A stretch of 64,000 bases of DNA from Adhaeribacter radiodurans (lineage in GTDB: Bacteria > Bacteroidota > Bacteroidia > Cytophagales > Hymenobacteraceae). The stretch covers positions 6,200,001 to 6,264,000 of the forward strand of contig NZ_CP055153.1 of assembly GCF_014075995.1 (NCBI RefSeq), written 5' to 3'. The stretch's first letter is position 1. The number at the start of each line of letters is the position of its first letter. Below are positions 48,898 through 59,800 of the stretch, in pieces. Both the position numbers and the translations under genes were made by a program. A model generated the notes under the pieces. That model did not search any database and was not told the DNA's origin. It saw nothing but the letters and a program-made list of their open reading frames with translations.

Positions 48898-51800
48898 ATG
48901 AAAACACTTGTACATCGTGGCAACGAGATTTGGGAAAATCATTCGTTGGCTAGTTTTTGGCGCTTTTTATTCCTGGTTTTACTTTTTCTGTATGGTTCTG
49001 CTCCGGCTGTATGGGCGCAAACCAAACAATGGGATAAAACTCTGGGGGGAAATGCAACCGAAGATTTTACCTCTATGGTTGTAACGCCCGATGGCGGCTA
49101 CTTACTGGGAGGTACCTCTACGTCCGGGGTGAGCGGCGATAAAACGCAAACTAGCCGCGGACAGGCCGATTATTGGATTGTAAAAGTAAATTCCAGCGGC
49201 AATATCGTCTGGAATAAAACCATTGGCACGAGCGGGTATGATTATTTCGAAGATTTAATTGCCACGCCCGATGGCGGCTATTTAGTAGGTGGTTCTACTT
49301 TCTCGGATGTAAGTGGCGACAAGACCGAAAAAAGCAAAGGCAGCTTTGATTACTGGCTCGTAAAATTAGATGCCGCCGGTAATAAGATGTGGGATAAAAC
49401 CCTGGGAGGAAGTAATTACGATTATTTTCAAGCAGTAGTACCTACCCAAGACGGCGGCTATTTAGTAGGAGGCACTTCTTTTTCGGGTAAAAGCGGCGAT
49501 AAGAGCCAAGCTGGGCGAGGCGGCCTCGACCGGGATTATTGGGTAATTAAAATTGATGAGAACGGTAAAAAAGTTTGGGATAAAACCATAACCGGCGACA
49601 GCGATGACCGACTGATGGAGGTAATGGCTACCCCGGATGGAGGTTTCTTGCTGGGCGGTAATTCTTACTCGGACATTGGCTACGATAAAACCGGCGAATC
49701 CAGAGGAGTGGATGATTATTGGGTAGTAAAACTGGACAGCACCGGAACCCAAGTGTGGGATAATACTTTTGGGGGAGCATCTACCGACAATATATATAGT
49801 TTGGCGCTCACGCAAGATGGAGGGTATTTGTTAGGAGGGTATTCCGATTCTGGTGTACAGGGCGATAAAACCGCTTCTGGAAAAGGAGGTTCAGATCTCT
49901 GGATTATAAAAGTAGACGCAAACGGGGCTAAAGTTTGGGATAAAACTTTTGGTAGTCGCACCTATGATTATTTTGCTGATTTAATTGCATTGCCGGGAGG
50001 CGGCTATATGCTCGGTGGTACTACGTCGGGGGGAATTGGCGGCGATAAAACGCAAATTACTCGGGGTGGCCAGGATTATTGGGTAGTAAAAATAAACGAA
50101 ACCGGTAACAAGGTTTGGGATAGAACTTTCGGGGGGAAAAATTCCGATGAATTACAAACCTTATTGTCTACCCCTGATGGCGGCTATTTATTGGGCGGTA
50201 GTTCTTTTTCCGGGATTAGTGGCGAAAAGAGCGCCGCTGGTAAAGGCGAAAGAGATTATTGGGTAGTAAAAGTAGAGGAAGATAATTTCCTGGATGCGCA
50301 GTGGAACTTTCGCTATGGGGGTTCGGGTAAAGATGGTTTTGCCACTTTAATCAGAACAGCCGATAGTGGTTTTTTATTCGGGGGATCTTCTTCTTCGGAT
50401 AACAGTGGCGATAGAACGCAACCTACCCGGGGCAAGAGTGATTTTTGGATTGTTAAAACCGATGAATCCGGTAAAAAAATCTGGGATCGCCGATACGGCG
50501 GCCCTTCAGACGATTATTTAAATTCAGTTATTCAAACAGTAGATGGGGGGTATTTGCTCGGGGGTACTTCGCTTTCGGGAGTAGGCGGCGATAAAACCCA
50601 GGCCGGCCGGGGCGAGCGCGACTATTGGGTAATAAAAGTAAATTCGGAAGGGGTAAAGGTGTGGGATAAACGTTTTGGCGGCAGTGGCGTCGATGACCTG
50701 AAGCAAGTCTTTCAACTGCCTTCCGGCAGGTATATTCTGGCCGGTACTAGTAATTCTACTGCCAATGGCGATAAAACCCAGGGTACTCGGGGCGGACAAG
50801 ACTATTGGGTCATAAAATTAAATAATAATGGCGCCATGATTTGGGATAAGCGGTACGGCGGCTCGCTCAACGATGCCCTGGAAAGCATAGCTCCTACCCT
50901 GGACGATGGTTTTCTGCTGGGCGGTTCTTCTTTTTCGGGGATTAGCGGCGATAGAACGCAAAGTACCCGGGGCAGCGCCGATTATTGGGTAGTCCGGATA
51001 AATGCGGATGGCGACGTTGTTTGGGATAAACGCTATGGCGGTTCTGGAGTAGACAACTTAATGTCGTTGGGTAGCACCGGTACCGCAACGGGCAACTTTT
51101 TTATTGCCGGCCACAGTACCTCCGGTGTAGGCGGCGACAAAACGCAAAGTAACCGCGGCGGCAAAGACTTTTGGATGATAAAAATTAGCGGAGACGGTGA
51201 TAAACTATGGGATAGCCGCTTCGGCGGCGATAAAGACGAAGGACTACGCTCCATTATTATTACAGCGGATGGTGGTTACTTGTTGGGCGGCCGTTCTGAA
51301 TCCGATATAAGCGGTGATAAAACCCAAAAAAGCCAGGGAGGTAGCGACTACTGGATTGTAAAAACCAACAGCGTGGGCGTTAAACAATGGGACAAACGCT
51401 TTGGCGGCAATGCTTATGATGAAATTCGGGCGGTACTGCAAACCCCCGATGGTGGTTATTTATTGGGTGGCCGTTCGGACTCCGGTATTAGCGGCGACCG
51501 AACCCAGGCTAGCCAGGGCAGCACCGATTATTGGCTGGTAAAAGTAGCCCCTGAAGTAATAGAAGCCCCAACCACCGTAACTGCTCCTACCACTATCGTG
51601 AGCGCAGCTAATCTCTCCGAAAGCAAAGTGGTAGAAGCAAGTCCCTCCTTAAGCGTAAAGGCTTATCCTAATCCGTTCCAGGGAAAAGTAACGGTGCAAT
51701 TTACTTTACCGCAAACGCAACCCACTCAGGTAAAGGTATACGATATCCAGGGTAAAGAAACGGCCATCTTGTTCCAGGGCGAAGCCCAAGCCAATCAAAC

Positions 51801-51906
51801 CTACCAGGTAGAATGGCAGGCGGACAAACAAGCGGCTGGTATGTATCTGCTGCAATTGCAAACCCCGTTCAAACGCAGCCAATACAAGCTGATGCTCTCC
51901 CGCTAA
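48898..51906 (+). CDS. Secreted repeat protein, two predicted seven-bladed propellers, T9SS sorting domain
   Basis: 1002 residues. The signal peptide ends near 41 (AVWAQ). Fourteen units: seven from about residue 45 and seven from about 469, after the linker VEEDNFLDAQ. There is no Ig-like domain. The second propeller is of the subtype with LGSTGTATGNFFIAG in blade 5, like 34828. The first propeller is not close to that of the minus-strand two-propeller protein, so the two arose separately or diverged early. The sorting domain starts near 918 (AYPNPF) after a Thr/Ala-rich linker and ends MLSR. Only 134 bases separate it from the next gene, with no clear terminator, so the two may be co-transcribed. 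Confidence 0.88.
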   Translation: MKTLVHRGNEIWENHSLASFWRFLFLVLLFLYGSAPAVWAQTKQWDKTLGGNATEDFTSMVVTPDGGYLLGGTSTSGVSGDKTQTSRGQADYWIVKVNSSGNIVWNKTIGTSGYDYFEDLIATPDGGYLVGGSTFSDVSGDKTEKSKGSFDYWLVKLDAAGNKMWDKTLGGSNYDYFQAVVPTQDGGYLVGGTSFSGKSGDKSQAGRGGLDRDYWVIKIDENGKKVWDKTITGDSDDRLMEVMATPDGGFLLGGNSYSDIGYDKTGESRGVDDYWVVKLDSTGTQVWDNTFGGASTDNIYSLALTQDGGYLLGGYSDSGVQGDKTASGKGGSDLWIIKVDANGAKVWDKTFGSRTYDYFADLIALPGGGYMLGGTTSGGIGGDKTQITRGGQDYWVVKINETGNKVWDRTFGGKNSDELQTLLSTPDGGYLLGGSSFSGISGEKSAAGKGERDYWVVKVEEDNFLDAQWNFRYGGSGKDGFATLIRTADSGFLFGGSSSSDNSGDRTQPTRGKSDFWIVKTDESGKKIWDRRYGGPSDDYLNSVIQTVDGGYLLGGTSLSGVGGDKTQAGRGERDYWVIKVNSEGVKVWDKRFGGSGVDDLKQVFQLPSGRYILAGTSNSTANGDKTQGTRGGQDYWVIKLNNNGAMIWDKRYGGSLNDALESIAPTLDDGFLLGGSSFSGISGDRTQSTRGSADYWVVRINADGDVVWDKRYGGSGVDNLMSLGSTGTATGNFFIAGHSTSGVGGDKTQSNRGGKDFWMIKISGDGDKLWDSRFGGDKDEGLRSIIITADGGYLLGGRSESDISGDKTQKSQGGSDYWIVKTNSVGVKQWDKRFGGNAYDEIRAVLQTPDGGYLLGGRSDSGISGDRTQASQGSTDYWLVKVAPEVIEAPTTVTAPTTIVSAANLSESKVVEASPSLSVKAYPNPFQGKVTVQFTLPQTQPTQVKVYDIQGKETAILFQGEAQANQTYQVEWQADKQAAGMYLLQLQTPFKRSQYKLMLSR

Positions 51907-52040
51907 GAAGTACAAGAAGCAGTATTCTGTTTTTACTTGTTTTTCTCTGCGGCTCTTTGGTGGCCAGTTGTCAGGTAGCTGGTCTTTTCGAATGAGTAAG
52001 TTCAATTTTAAAAATCACCTATTCGTTAACGTATACATTT

Positions 52041-55000
52041 ATGAAAATAGTAATATTTGGTTTCTGCCTGATTAAAAAGTATTGGGTAGGAACACCCGGG
52101 TGGCGCATTTTAGGAGCTACCCTGTTGCTAAATTTACTTTTTATGGCAGAAGCTTCTGCCCAGAACAAACTTTGGGATAAAACTATTGGCGGCAACAGCG
52201 ACGATTATTTAAGTTCGGTGCAACCTACCCGCGATGGGGGCTTTATCCTGGGAGGATTTTCTTACTCCAGCAAAAAATTTGATAAATCAGAAAATAATAA
52301 AGGTGGATATGATTACTGGATAGTAAAATTAAAGTCTGATGGTAGCAAAGAATGGGATCGAACTATTGGCAGTTCTGATTGGGATTATTTTCGTTTTGTC
52401 CAGCAAACCAGCGATGGCGGATATATACTAGGGGGGCATACTTATGGGGGGAAAAGCCGTGATAAATCTGGGTTTTCTAAAGGTGGTCAGGATTACTGGA
52501 TTGTAAAATTGAATGCTAAAGGAGATAAGGTTTGGGATAAGACTTTAGGAGGTAACGACAACGAAGAACTCCAGTCTTTGCAGCAAACCAAAGATGGAGG
52601 GTATATCATCTTGGGAAATTCTAATTCCAGCTTAAGTGGCGATAAATCGCAAGCTTCTAAAGGTGGTCAGGATTACTGGATTGTAAAATTAAAGGCCGAT
52701 GGGAGTAAAGCCTGGGACAAAACTATAGGAAGTAATAGCTATGATCAGGCAACTTCCATCCAACAAACTAAAAACGGCGGTTATATTGTAACTGGCGTTT
52801 CTTCTGCCAATATTAGTGGTGATAAATCGCAGGATAGTAAAGGGGGCGATGATTTTTGGGTAGTAAGTTTAAACGCGGATGGTAGTAAAGCTTGGGATCG
52901 AACCATTGGAGGTAATAATGGAGATGCCCCGACAGCGGTGCGGCAAACCAGTGATGGTGGTTATATTGTGGGTGGCTATTCTAGTTCCGGCATAAGCGAT
53001 GATAAAACCCAGGCAAGTAAAGGGAACAATGATTATTGGGTAGTGAAGTTGAATGCGGATGGCAGCAAAGAATGGGATAAAACCATTGGCAGCAACGGTT
53101 GGGATAATTTAACTGGTTTGCAGCAAAACAGCGATGGCAGTTATATCCTGGGTGGTAACTCTTCTTCGGGGATTGGTGGAAACAAAACGCAGATAAGTAA
53201 AGGCGGTAACGATTATTGGGTCGTGAAATTAAATACCGATGGTTCCATTGCCTGGGATAAAACCATTGGCGGCAACAGCGACGATAATCTTTCTTCTATC
53301 CTGCAGCTCTCGGATGGTAATTTCCTGCTAGGTGGTTTTTCGTATACAAGTAACAACGGCGACAAATCCGAAAAAAATAAAGGAGGCTATGATTATTGGG
53401 TGGTCAAACTAGATAACAGCGGCACCAACCTGAACCAGATTATTACTTTCGCGCCTATTCTTTATAAAAACGTAGACGATCCACCGCTTACTTTAGAAGC
53501 TACTACTAGCTCGGGCTTGCCCATTACGTATACCGTTGAATCTGGTCCGGCAACCATTAGCGATGGCAATAAATTAACTTTAACGGGATTGGGAACAGTT
53601 ACGGTAAAAGCAGCTCAACTAGGTACTACCATTTTCTTACCAGCTTCCGTTACTCGTTCCTTTTTGGTAGAGCCGCCTTCTATGGTGAAAAAACAGTGGG
53701 ATCAAACCATTGGCGGTAACTCCTCTGATCAGTTAGTTTCCGTGCAACAAACCAGCGATAAAGGGTATATTTTGGGGGGTAGCTCATCCTCTGGCAAAAA
53801 TGGCGATAAATCAGCAACGGGTAAAGGTGGTCAGGATTACTGGATCGTAAAATTAAGAGCTGACGGCAGTAAAGAATGGGATAAAACCATTGGCGGTAAT
53901 AGAGAAGACTATTTAAGCTCTGTTCAGCAAACCAAAGACGGTGGCTATATTCTGGGAGGTTATTCTTTTTCTGGTATGAGCGGCGATAAATCGCAGCCTA
54001 CCAAAGGCAGTTGGGATTACTGGGTAGTAAAACTCCGCGCAAATGGCACGAAAGAATGGGATCAAACCCTGGGCGGCCGAAATGAAGATTATTTAACCTC
54101 CGTGCAGCCAACCCAGGACGGTGGTTATATCCTGGGTGGCTATTCTACTTCCGGCATCGGGGCGAACAAAACCGAAGCGAACCGGGGCATTTCTGATTAT
54201 TGGGTAGTAAAATTAAAAGCCGATGGTAGCAAATCCTGGGATAAAACTATTGGCGGTCGGTACGAAGATGTTCTAACCTCTATCCAGCAAACCAAAGATA
54301 GCGGGTATATTTTGGGAGGTTATTCTTTATCGGGTATTAGCGGCGAAAAGTCTCAGGCCCGGATTGGCAGCACCGATTATTGGATTGTAAAATTAGAAGC
54401 GAACGGGGAGAAAACCTGGGATAAAACCATTGGTGGCACAGACGAAGATTATTTGTCATCCTTACAGCAAACCAGCGACGAAGGGTATATCTTGGGTGGG
54501 TATTCCTGGTCGGGCATTAGCGGCAATAAGAGCCAGGCTTCTATCGGCCAACACGATTACTGGATAGTAAAGTTAAAAACCGATGGTACCAAAGATTGGG
54601 ATAAAACTCTGGGCGGTAACGAAAGCGACGTATTAACGTCGGTGCGGCAGACCAGCGATGGCGGCTATATTGTAGGGGGAAATTCTTTTTCGGCTATTTC
54701 CGGCGACAAAACTCAGGTTCCGCGCGGTGCACCCGACTACGACTATTGGATAATTAAATTAAAAGCCGATGGCAGCAAAGTTTGGGATAAAACCTTGGGC
54801 GGTAACGATAACGATGTACTGGCTTCGGTACTCCCAACCGGCAACGGAGAATACATTTTAGGCGGCACCTCCAACTCCGCCGTTTTTGGCGATAAAAGTG
54901 AATCGAGTAAAGGTAACACCGACTTTTGGATTGTAAAGTTGAAAGAAGAAGTTACGCTGAATACCGTCTGGGATATGCGTTTCGGAGGTAATGGCCAAGA

Positions 55001-56540
55001 TAACTTAACCTCGGTGATCAAAACACGGGATGGTGGTTACTTATCGGGCGGTTATACCAATTCCGGCAACAACGGCGATAAGAGCCAAAATAGCCAGGGA
55101 ATGAACGACTACTGGATTGTAAAAAGTAATAAAAACGGCGAAAAAGAATGGGATAAACGCTACGGCGGCAGCGGGGAAGATTATCTCAACCGGGTTATTC
55201 AAACCTTAGATGGCGGGTATTTGCTGGCAGGTAATTCTTTGTCGGGCAAAAGCGGCGATAAGTCTCAAGCCAGTCAAGGCGATCGGGATTACTGGGTAAT
55301 AAAAGTTGATGGACAAGGCAATCAGGAATGGGATAAAACTTTCGGAGGCAGTGGCTCCGACGACCTGATTAAAGCAATCCAACTAGCTTCCGGAGAATAC
55401 GTGTTAGGCGGATACAGCAGTTCACCGCAGAGCGGCGATAAATCGCAGGACAACCAGGGCGGTAAAGATTACTGGTTAGTAAAAATGAGCAACACCGGCG
55501 AAAAGCTCTGGGATAAACGTTATGGCGGCAGCAAAGACGACAAGCTAGGCAGTTTCACCGACACCAGAGACGGCGGCTTTTTCCTGGGTGGCAGTTCTTA
55601 TTCTAACATCAGCGGCGACAAAACGCAAGAAAACCAGGGTAGCAGTGATTTTTGGGCCGTAAAAACCGACAAAGACGGTAATTTACTTTGGGAGAAAACT
55701 TTCGGCGGCAGCGGTCAGGATGAAGTTAACTCCGTGCGGCGTAGCCACGGCGATAACCTGTACCTGGCCGGCACCAGCGACTCTGATAAGAGTGGCGATA
55801 AAAGCCAGTCCAGTCTGGGTGGCAAAGATTACTGGCTGGTAAAAGTAAATCAACAAGGCGAAAAAGTTTGGGATCGTACTTTTGGGGGCACCAAAGATGA
55901 TGAACTGAAAGCCAGTTCCTACACCGACGAAGGCAACTACATTTTAGCGGGCACTTCTTACTCTGATGCCGGAGGCGATAAGAGCCAAGCCAGTCGGGGC
56001 AGTACGGATTACTGGATTGTGCAAGTAGATGAGAAAGGAAAAAGCTTAATTGATCAGCGGTTTGGTGGCAGCGGAGCCGAAGAACTACGCACCGTATTCC
56101 CGACCAGTGACGGAGGATGGCTCTTAGGTGGCCGCTCCGATTCCGGCGTAAGTGGCGATCGTTCTCAGTCCAGTCAGGGCGGCACCGATTACTGGCTGGT
56201 GAAAGTAGCGCCACTCAGCAGCGCTTTAGCTACTTCCCGGCAGGCTGTAGCAGAAGCAGAGCCAATATCCAACGCAACGTTTAACCTGCTCACCGCATCG
56301 CCAAACCCAGCCAAAGAACGGCTTACCGTTAGCTTTACTTTGCTGCAAAGCCAAACCGCTACTCTAAAAGTGTACGACATACAAGGCAAGCAGGTCGCTA
56401 CTTTGTTCCAGGGCCAGGTGCAAGCCAAACAACCGTACCGAGTAGAATGGCAAGCCGGTAATAAACCGGCGGGCATGTACTTACTACAACTTCAAACCCC
56501 CACTTTGCGCCAGCAACAAAAATTGTTAGTAACGAAGTAA
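52041..56540 (+). CDS. Giant secreted repeat protein, three predicted propellers with Ig-like linker, T9SS sorting domain
   Basis: 1499 residues. The signal peptide ends near 41 (EASAQ). Units 1-7 from about residue 45; Ig-like domain about 464-543; units 8-14 from about 553; units 15-21 from about 976. It has the most regular blades of the array, with few loop insertions and no cysteine pairs. The C-terminal propeller has the LLWEKTFGG and DQRFGG subtype. Sorting domain from about 1410, with ASPNPA in place of AYPNPF, ending LLVTK. A terminator follows. Confidence 0.88.
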   Translation: MKIVIFGFCLIKKYWVGTPGWRILGATLLLNLLFMAEASAQNKLWDKTIGGNSDDYLSSVQPTRDGGFILGGFSYSSKKFDKSENNKGGYDYWIVKLKSDGSKEWDRTIGSSDWDYFRFVQQTSDGGYILGGHTYGGKSRDKSGFSKGGQDYWIVKLNAKGDKVWDKTLGGNDNEELQSLQQTKDGGYIILGNSNSSLSGDKSQASKGGQDYWIVKLKADGSKAWDKTIGSNSYDQATSIQQTKNGGYIVTGVSSANISGDKSQDSKGGDDFWVVSLNADGSKAWDRTIGGNNGDAPTAVRQTSDGGYIVGGYSSSGISDDKTQASKGNNDYWVVKLNADGSKEWDKTIGSNGWDNLTGLQQNSDGSYILGGNSSSGIGGNKTQISKGGNDYWVVKLNTDGSIAWDKTIGGNSDDNLSSILQLSDGNFLLGGFSYTSNNGDKSEKNKGGYDYWVVKLDNSGTNLNQIITFAPILYKNVDDPPLTLEATTSSGLPITYTVESGPATISDGNKLTLTGLGTVTVKAAQLGTTIFLPASVTRSFLVEPPSMVKKQWDQTIGGNSSDQLVSVQQTSDKGYILGGSSSSGKNGDKSATGKGGQDYWIVKLRADGSKEWDKTIGGNREDYLSSVQQTKDGGYILGGYSFSGMSGDKSQPTKGSWDYWVVKLRANGTKEWDQTLGGRNEDYLTSVQPTQDGGYILGGYSTSGIGANKTEANRGISDYWVVKLKADGSKSWDKTIGGRYEDVLTSIQQTKDSGYILGGYSLSGISGEKSQARIGSTDYWIVKLEANGEKTWDKTIGGTDEDYLSSLQQTSDEGYILGGYSWSGISGNKSQASIGQHDYWIVKLKTDGTKDWDKTLGGNESDVLTSVRQTSDGGYIVGGNSFSAISGDKTQVPRGAPDYDYWIIKLKADGSKVWDKTLGGNDNDVLASVLPTGNGEYILGGTSNSAVFGDKSESSKGNTDFWIVKLKEEVTLNTVWDMRFGGNGQDNLTSVIKTRDGGYLSGGYTNSGNNGDKSQNSQGMNDYWIVKSNKNGEKEWDKRYGGSGEDYLNRVIQTLDGGYLLAGNSLSGKSGDKSQASQGDRDYWVIKVDGQGNQEWDKTFGGSGSDDLIKAIQLASGEYVLGGYSSSPQSGDKSQDNQGGKDYWLVKMSNTGEKLWDKRYGGSKDDKLGSFTDTRDGGFFLGGSSYSNISGDKTQENQGSSDFWAVKTDKDGNLLWEKTFGGSGQDEVNSVRRSHGDNLYLAGTSDSDKSGDKSQSSLGGKDYWLVKVNQQGEKVWDRTFGGTKDDELKASSYTDEGNYILAGTSYSDAGGDKSQASRGSTDYWIVQVDEKGKSLIDQRFGGSGAEELRTVFPTSDGGWLLGGRSDSGVSGDRSQSSQGGTDYWLVKVAPLSSALATSRQAVAEAEPISNATFNLLTASPNPAKERLTVSFTLLQSQTATLKVYDIQGKQVATLFQGQVQAKQPYRVEWQAGNKPAGMYLLQLQTPTLRQQQKLLVTK

Positions 56541-56561
56541 AAATTTAGTAAATAGTTACAT

Positions 56562-56600
56562 AAAGCCGGGTAGTTAAAGCACTATCCGGCTTTGTTTTTT
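56562..56600 (+). terminator. Rho-independent terminator
   Basis: 12-bp stem AAAGCCGGGTAG / CTATCCGGCTTT with one G-U pair, followed by a T-rich tract, 22 bases past the stop. Confidence 0.85.
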
Positions 56601-56694
56601 TAAACCACAAAACAGTAAATAATTTATGCATGCTTTAAAAGATTAGATCAACCTTTTATAAAACAGTCTGTATACACCTTCTAATTCTTATTTC

Positions 56695-56881
56695 TATAAA
56701 TATTTTACTAAAATATAAAACTAAACCATCCTTCAAAATAGGAAAGAGAGAAGTAATTTTCTATATTTAATTACTCTCCTCTCTGACAAGCGGCCTTAAA
56801 CTTACCTGCTGTTATCTTTTAAAAAAGCGAGACCTGCTTTGTGTTTTTTTTCTTACCTCACCAACCCTAATCCTATAATCA
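56695..56881 (+). promoter_or_regulatory. Conserved leader region upstream of array gene
   Basis: Third, more diverged copy of the leader found at 38511-38691 and 43424-43616 (shared TATTTTACTAAA near the start, and CACCAA followed by CCTAATCCTA before the ATG). Confidence 0.5.
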
Positions 56882-59800
56882 ATGCAAACACCTTTATCTC
56901 TTTTCTGCCAAGTGCTACTTAATCTAAAAATGCTGCTCCGGTGGTGGGTTATAAATTTAGTTGTGTTTCTATATTTAAGTCTTTCGGCGAATGTTTTTGC
57001 CCAGAATAAAATTTGGGATAAAACCTTTGGCGGAGATGGTTGGGATGAATTATCCGTAATACAGCAAACAAGCGATGGGGGCTATATTTTAGGAGGTACT
57101 TCTACTTCCGGCAAAAGTGGCGATAAATCGGAACCTAGTATTGGGGGAGAGCATTTTGGAACCCCTACTACTGATTACTGGGTAGTGAAGCTAAAAGCCG
57201 ATGGCAGTAAAGAGTGGGATAAAACCTACGGCGGCGATATTGATGACAAATTAACTTCTGTCCGACAGACCAACGATGGGGGCTATATTCTTGGAGGAAC
57301 ATCCCAAAAATGTGATAGAGATTACTGTCCTGGTTATTACTGGATAGTGAAGTTAAAACCGGATGGCAGCAAAGAATGGGATAAAACCTTTGGCAGTAAC
57401 TGGTTTGATGAGTTTACCTCTTTACAACAGACCAGCGATGGGGGCTATATTTTGGGAGGCAGTTCTGAGTCTGGCATCAGTGGCGATAAAACCCAGGCCA
57501 ATAAAGGCGGCTATGATTACTGGATAATAAAGGTGAAGGCCGATGGCAGTAAAGAATGGGATAAAGCTTATGGGGGAAGATATGATGATAAGTTAACCCA
57601 TTTAGAGCAAACGCGTGATAGCGGCTATATTCTAACAGGAAATTCTTATTCTCCCAAAAGTGGCGATAAATCTGAAGATTCTAGTGGTCAAGATTACTGG
57701 GTAGTGAAGTTAAAAGCCAATGGCAGTAAAGAATGGGATAAATCCTTTAGTGGAAGTGGTAGCGATGACTTGCGCTCTGTGGTGCAACAGACCCTGGATG
57801 GCGGCTATATTCTAGGAGGTTCCAGAGGCGGTAATACTAATTACTGGCTAGCGAAGTTAAAAGTCGATGGCAATAAAGAATGGGTTAAATCCTTGGGAGG
57901 TAACGGACTTGATGGCTTCACTTCACTGCAGCAGACGAGTGATGGCGGGTATCTGCTGGGTGGTACTTCTGAATCCGGAGTTAGTGGAAATAAGACGGAA
58001 GGATGCCGAGGAACTGACAGATATGGCTATTGCCAGAAGGATTACTGGCTCGTAAAGATAAAAGCCAATGGCAGCAAAGAGTGGGATAGAACCATTGGGG
58101 GTAAAGAGCAAGATAGACTTTTTTCTCTTCAACAAACTCTAGATGGCGGCTATATTTTGGGCGGTTCCTCCGAATCCGGCAAGAGTGGGGATAAAACGCA
58201 GGCTAATAAAGGCGGTACCGATTATTGGGTAGTAAAGCTGGATAGATTTATTACTAAAAATCAAACTATTACTTTCCCGCCCATTACGAATAAAACCTTA
58301 GGTCAGGCACCTTTTACCCTATCAGCTACGGCTAGTTCGGGTTTGCCGGTGAGCTTTCAAGTTATGTCTGGGCCGGCTACCATTAATAAAAATATAATAA
58401 CACTCACTGCCGCTGGGACCGTGAAGGTAAAAGCCTTTGTATTGGGCACGGATACTTACCGACCAGCTGAAGCTATTGTTTCCTTTTTCGTAGATCCTCC
58501 GGGAGCTGTCAGAAAAGAATGGGATAAAACCTTAGGGGGCAGTAATAACGAATTTGGATTATTTTTTCAACTCTCTCTTGATGGCGGTTATATTCTGGGG
58601 GGGTATTCTAATTCGGGTAAAAGCGGTGATAAATCTGAAGAAGTATCAGGCACCTGGATTGTAAAGATAAAATCGGATGGCAGCAAGGACTGGGATAAAG
58701 TTATTTATAGCGGCGGTAGTGATAATTTATACTCCCTGCAACAAACCAATGATGGAGGCTATATTCTGGGGGGTAGTGGCAGTGATTACAGGATAATGAA
58801 GCTAAAAGCCGACGGTAGCATAGAATGGGACAAAACTATCGGGGGTAGTGGCTTGGATAACTTAAGTTTGGTTAAACAGAGTAGCGATGGGGGCTATATT
58901 TTGGTTGGGTATTCTTACTCAGGCAAAAGCAGAGATAAAACTGAAGCTTCTTATGGTGCTTGGGTAGTGAAGATAACAGCGGATGGTACGAAAGAATGGG
59001 ATAAAGTTATTAGTCGTATTAGGATAACCTCACTCCAACCCACTCGCGACGGGGGGTATATCCTGGGAGGAGGTTCTGTTGATTATTGGGTAGCGAAGCT
59101 AAAGGCCGATGGCAGCATGGAATGGGATAAAACCATTGGGGGAGCAGGTGAGGATGCTTTACGCGTAGTGCATCAGATCCGCGATGGCAGCTATATTCTT
59201 GGGGGGTATTCTTATTCGGGAATATCTGGCGATAAATCCGAAGATAGTAAAGGTGACTATGATTATTGGATTGTCAAGTTAAAGGTGGATGGCAGCAAGG
59301 AATGGGATAAAACTATTGGCGGAAACCGTAGTGATAATTTAAACTCCCTGCAACAAACCAATGATGGAGGTTATATTCTGGGTGGGAATTCAAATTCTGG
59401 CATCAGCGGCGATAAATCACAAGTAAGTAGAGGTAGGGATGATTATTGGATTGTAAAACTGAATACCAGTGGAGCTAAAATTTGGGATAAAACCTTTGGC
59501 GGAGATAAAAATGATTACTTAGGTACAGTACAACAAACTTTGGATGGGGGATATATTCTTGGGGGCGCGTCTGAATCGGGTAAAAATGGCGATAAATCCG
59601 AAGCTACTAATGGGTATATGGATTACTGGGTAATAAAAATAAAAGAAGAGGAACCTCTAACGTCTCAATGGAATATGCGCTACGGGGGTTCGGGCCAGGA
59701 TAACTTTACTACAGTAATTAAGACAAAGGATGGTGGTTACTTATCCGGTGGTTACACCAACTCAAATAAGAGTGGGGATAAAACACAAGCAAGCCAAGGG

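Noticed and set aside
55726-56214. Long open frame (162 aa) on the minus strand inside a repeat gene, with several similar ones in other array genes
   Set aside because: These are antisense shadows of the repeat units. They lack start context and domains, and their periodicity follows the sense repeat.
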